From assembly GCA_004151065.3 (NCBI GenBank), contig NWUY0300099824.1, forward strand, positions 9,923-21,009: a DNA stretch of 11,087 nt, in the 5' to 3' direction. A model generated the notes under the pieces. The model saw only the letters and a list, made by a program, of their open reading frames with translations, was not told where the DNA came from and searched no databases. How positions within the stretch are numbered: the stretch's first letter is position 1; each line of letters starts with the position of its first letter. A program made the translations under genes and the position numbers. Below, in pieces: positions 8,551 through 11,087 of the stretch. The DNA is from Larix sibirica. Lineage: Eukaryota > Streptophyta > Pinopsida > Pinales > Pinaceae.

Positions 8551-8880
8551 TCAGCCCCATGGTCGGCCAACCAAGGCTGCAAAGGAACTTGTGCCATCCT
8601 TCAGATTTATGAATTCAAAATTAACTTTTGTCTTTATGCCTTTGATGGATTTTTTCACCTCTCTACAAACTCCAATCGGCTCAATGAGTCCTTGATCTGC
8701 AAGATTTAGATAAATGCCTAATTCTTGCAGTGTCAGTCGACCTAATTGGTCCCAAGTATCACAAGTCACGATATTGACTTGAGAACCAAAATCAAGTACG
8801 ACTTGTCAGACGTGATATCCATGTATCTTGAGGTCGACAAGTGGGTCAGAATCATTTTTGTCTTTTTGATTAAGTCAACA
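8551..8880 (-). pseudogene. Retropepsin-like aspartic protease (PR), active-site triad mutated
   Basis: PR cuts the Gag-Pol polyprotein during particle maturation. The catalytic neighbourhood reads V-V-L-D-F-G-S-Q-V-N-I-V (active-site codons 8793-8785). Retropepsins have D-[ST]-G, so Asp and Gly remain but the middle residue is Phe. Downstream is the flap-like I-K-G-I-K-T-K-V-N-F-E-F and the conserved A-L-V-G-R-P-W-G end. An in-frame TGA (8808-8806) lies five codons before the Asp, and others lie at about 8835-8880 and 8540. Size and order fit plant gypsy PR. The frame is the same as that of the knuckle-containing sequence upstream, so Gag and PR were probably one polyprotein. Confidence 0.85.
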
Positions 8881-9258
8881 AATGTTTTTAGCTTATCTTT
8901 GCACGGCAGATTTATTTTTGATTTTATGCAACAAGTCTATTAGTTTTCCCACAACTTCATCTTTAGAGATTAAATGGACCAATTCGTTAATTTCTTCATG
9001 TCGACTTTCTTCATTGTCTTCCTGTACTGCCAAATTGGAGATTATGTCGGATGCATTTTTAAACAAATATTTTTGTTTAACAGGATTCGGATAATCTTCT
9101 TTACTTACTACTCTGCTTATTCTGGGTTTATCTGGACCAATATGGGTGCCTTGTCTAGTTACAATTTGCAAATTTTTATTTCGAATCACATCACATTTTG
9201 GTACACAAGAAAATACGTTAACATTCTTTTTATTTGTGATTTTTTCAATCATAGTAGG

Positions 9259-9300
9259 ACAATCCTCTAAAAAGTGATCGCCTACTCCACATTTGGTACA
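9259..9300 (-). other. Intact CCHC zinc knuckle (knuckle 4)
   Basis: C-x2-C-x4-H-x4-C is complete: Cys at 9300, Cys nine bases on, His, and final Cys ending at 9259. Such knuckles bind packaging signals in element RNA. It lies about 340 bases from knuckle 3, separated by the Arg/Asp repeat. Confidence 0.9.
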
Positions 9301-9454
9301 AAATTTTAGATCAGTTCTATCTTTATACGGACATTCGCATGGCGGTGCTCTTCGCTGAAACAGGTGAAACATTGGCCAGGTCGGTGAGTCGTCTGACTTG
9401 TTATTTCCACTGACCTCTCGGTATCCTCCGCGTCTATTATAGTTATCATTCCGC

Positions 9455-9580
9455 TGATCATATCTTCTGTCCATCATATCGCGGGTATCTGTCATTTCTG
9501 TCATTGTGGTCATAATGATCATTCCTCTATCATTGCGATCATATCTGTCGTGTCTATCATTTCTATCATGTCGCTGCTCG
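9455..9580 (-). repeat. Imperfect short tandem repeat coding Arg/Asp-rich tract
   Basis: On the plus strand, words such as TCTATCATT, TCTGTCATT and GATCATATCT recur with a roughly nine-base period. On the minus strand they encode repeated R-N-D, R-H-D and R-Y-D triplets, for example R-H-D-R-N-D-R-H-D-R-Y-D at the right end. The repeat lies inside gag between zinc knuckles and probably expanded by slippage. Mixed-charge RD tracts are often found in RNA-binding proteins, so a nucleic-acid-contacting role is a reasonable guess. Confidence 0.6.
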
Positions 9581-9635
9581 ACAAATTTGTTTGGTACACT
9601 GCATGATAGTTCTGTTTGTTCTTCAAGTTTAGATG

Positions 9636-9676
9636 ACATTCTGTGATAGAATGTGTGCGACTTCACAGTATTGACA
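9636..9676 (-). other. Zinc knuckle 3, broken by a single-base deletion
   Basis: W-C-Q-Y-C-E-V-A is read in one frame (first Cys codon 9676-9674) and H-S-I-T-E-C in the next (last Cys codon 9638-9636). A CCHC knuckle needs 42 bases from first to last Cys; here there are 41. A one-base loss between the second Cys and the His explains this exactly. Confidence 0.65.
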
Positions 9677-9709
9677 CCACTTTGCTTGTTTATTTTTCAT
9701 ATTATATGG

Positions 9710-9754
9710 GCATTGTCTGTCTTGTGTAAGTCATAGTCTTGACATATATCGACA
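9710..9754 (-). other. Degenerate zinc knuckle 2
   Basis: Cys codons at 9754-9752 and 9744-9742 sit ten bases apart instead of nine, so the pair is split by an inserted base. A third Cys lies at 9712-9710, followed by P-Y-N-M-K-N-K-Q. The expected His position reads Leu or a stop depending on frame. Placed between two clearer knuckles with similar spacing, it is best explained as a decayed third CCHC motif. Confidence 0.45.
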
Positions 9755-9805
9755 AAAGCATCTTGATTGAACAAATTTGACATCTTGTCGTCGCTCCTCC
9801 ATACG

Positions 9806-9847
9806 ACAAGAGTCCTTGTGATGTCCTGCAGTGGAGCATTTCGTACA
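9806..9847 (-). other. Intact CCHC zinc knuckle (knuckle 1)
   Basis: W-C-T-K-C-S-T-A-G-H-H-K-D-S-C gives a perfect C-x2-C-x4-H-x4-C over 42 bases. It lies about 50 bases before the next Cys cluster (knuckle 2), and the preceding residues (S-I-R-D-I-S-L-K-G) form a typical short helix before a knuckle. Confidence 0.9.
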
Positions 9848-9849
9848 CC

Positions 9850-10320
9850 ACACTTCTGAGCCTTTCAAACTGATATCTCGGATAGACTGTTGCATGCTAT
9901 CCAGACCTCTCTTCAATGTGTCTATCGACGGGGACCAAGGGATACTCGTCATCCATTTCAATCTCCAAATCCTTTGTCAAGGCATCTTCATATGAATTGA
10001 CACTTTTCCAGCTGGACGTGCACTTTAATTTTTCTAATCAGTCCAGCCAGAACCATTTGATTAGAAGTTTTTCTTCAATTTCGTAGTCAATCTGGCTCAA
10101 GAGATCCTTAAATCTCTTATCGTATTCCTTCACAGTCTTCGTCGGCCTCTGGACTGTTGTCTTCAATTTTTCAGCAGCCAAGTATTTTTCATCCGAAGTC
10201 TTAAAGAAAGACAGAAATGTTGTTTAATTTGTGCTTTCGTTGCATTCGGTGTTTTGTCGATGTACCCCATGTACCATGTAAGTGCTCTCTTTCTCAGAGA
10301 GCCACAAACTGGGCCAACTG
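9850..10320 (-). pseudogene. Gag capsid-like domain (first)
   Basis: Gag forms the particle shell. The readable pieces are A-L-T-W-Y-M-G-Y-I-D and A-T-K-A-Q-I-K-Q-H-F in one frame (about 10290-10215). L-A-A-E-K-L-K-T-T, V-K-E-Y-D-K-R-F-K-D-L-L and E-E-K-L-L-I-K-W-F follow in another (about 10190-10040). The W-Y then Y-D-K-R-F pattern is the Retrotrans_gag signature. A TGA near 10034 interrupts it. Next is an acidic stretch (E-M-D-D-E-Y-P, about 9965-9945), then a frame change just before knuckle 1. Frame changes near 10300, 10225 and 9930 make the domain unreadable as one chain. Confidence 0.8.
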
Positions 10321-11087
10321 ACGTTCTTCACTAGTGAGTTGGTTGGCTGTCCAAATTGATTCGACAGACGAACCAATGTCTTTTTGGGATCTTCATCCCT
10401 TCATTAGAATGGAAGGTGGGATGTCGTATGTGACATGTTTGCTGCTATTTCGACGCAAAATTATCTGGTGGTGTCGGGGATTACCACCGGTGACAGAATT
10501 AGGTGCTTGATCGACTGGGTACTATAGTCAACTGACTCTCAAGAGCGGGTTCCTTGCTTCAACGGCTATCTGGAACTTCTACTTCTTCGTTGGGTCTTGG
10601 AAATCTATTTTCTTCGACTGCTCCAAGCGAAATCCAGGAAAATTCTGTGCTATCTGGGCTTTCGCTACTTTCGGACTTTCCGAAGTACTCAACGACTCGC
10701 TTAATGCTGGTAGTGGGGGGGGGGTGCTTTCGCATGATCTGAATAGAGTAAGTGAAAACTTCTGTTGGAGAACTCGGGTTGAAAGGTCACCCAGTTTCCT
10801 TCTTCAGGTCGATGAATCAACAATCTGTCGACTTCATCACCTTCATTACTCGCGACTCCAAATGCCTGACTGGCCAGCGTGGAGTCCTAGATCTTCTTCG
10901 ACTATGTCTTGCACTCGGACACTCTGAGTTAACTCAACGGGAAGGGGGTGTTCGTACCTCGGGTATCCGAACTTGGAGAGCTCTACCTCGCTCTATCCAC
11001 AAGTCCTCTCCATTGGTGACAGATCATCGTCGACGCCCCTTTCTTCGCGGGATCGAACTCGGCTCCGACAGATTTCCTTCTGCATCT
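10321..11087 (-). pseudogene. Gag N-terminal region, partial at the right window edge
   Basis: From the right edge one frame runs about 11085-10849 with a single stop (TAG 10995-10993). It includes E-V-E-L-S-K-F-G-Y-P-R-Y and V-Q-D-I-V-E-E-D-L-G-L, and begins with an ATG at 11085-11083 that may or may not be the true start. The frame changes at a run of ten G (10715-10724). After it comes a Ser/Glu-rich stretch (K-S-E-S-S-E-S-P-D-S, about 10680-10650), then V-T-Y-D-I-P-P and W-T-A-N-Q-L-T-S-E-E-R up to 10321. This is an acidic, low-complexity region of a kind often found before capsid in plant gypsy Gag. No separate domain is recognised. Any 5' leader, primer-binding site and 5' LTR lie beyond the edge. 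Confidence 0.55.

Larger units (their letters stand above)
8893..9600 (-). pseudogene. Gag nucleocapsid part 2: Arg/Asp repeat, fourth zinc knuckle and linker to PR
   Basis: Reading from 9600 down, this is first an Arg/Asp-rich repeat (about 9580-9450), then a basic Arg/Gly segment (N-Y-N-R-R-G-G-Y-R). The CCHC knuckle C-T-K-C-G-V-G-D-H-F-L-E-D-C follows (9300-9259, exactly 42 bases, intact). A Lys/Asn-rich linker and a helical acidic segment (E-E-S-R-H-E-E-I-N-E-L-V, about 9010-8975) come last, before a TAA at about 8893. The knuckle binds RNA in nucleocapsid proteins. A pair of compensating indels in the repeat shifts the frame between about 9535 and 9470 and then restores it. The same frame runs on into PR. 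Confidence 0.85.
1..11087 (-). mobile_element. Decayed Ty3/gypsy LTR retrotransposon, nearly full length, missing its 5' end
   Basis: The minus strand carries, in order, gag with zinc knuckles, aspartic protease, reverse transcriptase, RNase H, integrase, a long third ORF, a polypurine tract and an LTR. RT and RNase H preceding integrase is the Ty3/gypsy order. The integrase C-terminus ends at an N-G-A-R-L-K motif with no chromodomain after it, which fits the non-chromovirus plant branch (Athila/Tat-like) better than chromoviruses. There is no second RNase H between RNase H and integrase, unlike Tat elements. Frame changes and stop codons occur in every gene, so the copy is non-autonomous. 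The 5' LTR and primer-binding site must lie right of the window if the element is complete. With one LTR in view, insertion age cannot be estimated. Confidence 0.93.

Noticed and set aside
8974-9270. Plus-strand Phe/Ile-rich open frame
   Set aside because: It is a shadow of the Lys/Asn-rich linker of Gag on the minus strand.
9455-9580. CRISPR-like array
   Set aside because: Repeats are about nine bases, imperfect and without spacers. They encode a repetitive Arg/Asp tract within Gag.
11048-11060. tRNA B-box-like sequence (GAGTTCGATCCCG on the minus strand)
   Set aside because: No matching A box, acceptor stem or anticodon arm is nearby, and the bases are in the open Gag frame.
10400-11087. 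5' LTR or primer-binding site at the right end
   Set aside because: I found no copy of the 1-393 sequence and no initiator-Met tRNA complement. The region reads as Gag coding sequence up to the edge.

Overview
The window looks like nuclear DNA of a land plant that is almost wholly filled by one large, decayed Ty3/gypsy (Metaviridae-type) LTR retrotransposon on the minus strand. The plant assignment rests on the element family: a plant-type polypurine tract followed by a TGTTGG LTR start, and an integrase C-terminus of the non-chromodomain plant type. I cannot name the species from sequence alone. No host gene, RNA gene or CRISPR array is visible.

Read along the minus strand (falling coordinates), the layout is as follows. 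Gag N-terminal region and capsid-like domain, about 11085-9960. A nucleocapsid region with four CCHC zinc-knuckle positions and an Arg/Asp repeat, about 9850-9250. A linker, then a retropepsin-like protease, about 8880-8450. An unexpected second stretch of Gag/capsid-like sequence, about 8256-7560. Linker, reverse transcriptase (7270-6408), RNase H (about 6404-5715) and integrase (zinc domain, DDE core, C-terminal domain; 5693-4534). A very long extra open reading frame (ORF3) after integrase, about 4434-472. Finally a polypurine tract (394-406) and the 3' LTR (393 down to about 1). The 5' LTR and primer-binding site are not in the window and should lie beyond the right edge.

The copy cannot make its proteins. 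Many in-frame stops and roughly twenty frame changes break gag, pol and ORF3, the protease triad reads D-F-G, and the RT YxDD box reads Y-F-H-D. RNase H and integrase active-site residues are still recognisable, and the second and third integrase acidic residues keep the canonical D35E spacing. Long blocks stay in one frame, with stop codons but no indels: 9450-7560, 6825-4945 and 4434-2280. This supports a single collinear ancestral element rather than a patchwork.

Three things stand out: capsid-like sequence between protease and RT, the roughly 1,300-codon ORF3 of unknown function, and the multi-knuckle nucleocapsid. The LTR also has three RCCGAC (DRE/CRT-like) cores just upstream of its TATA box. 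Integrity, family and species statements are inference from reading alone; no database search was possible.
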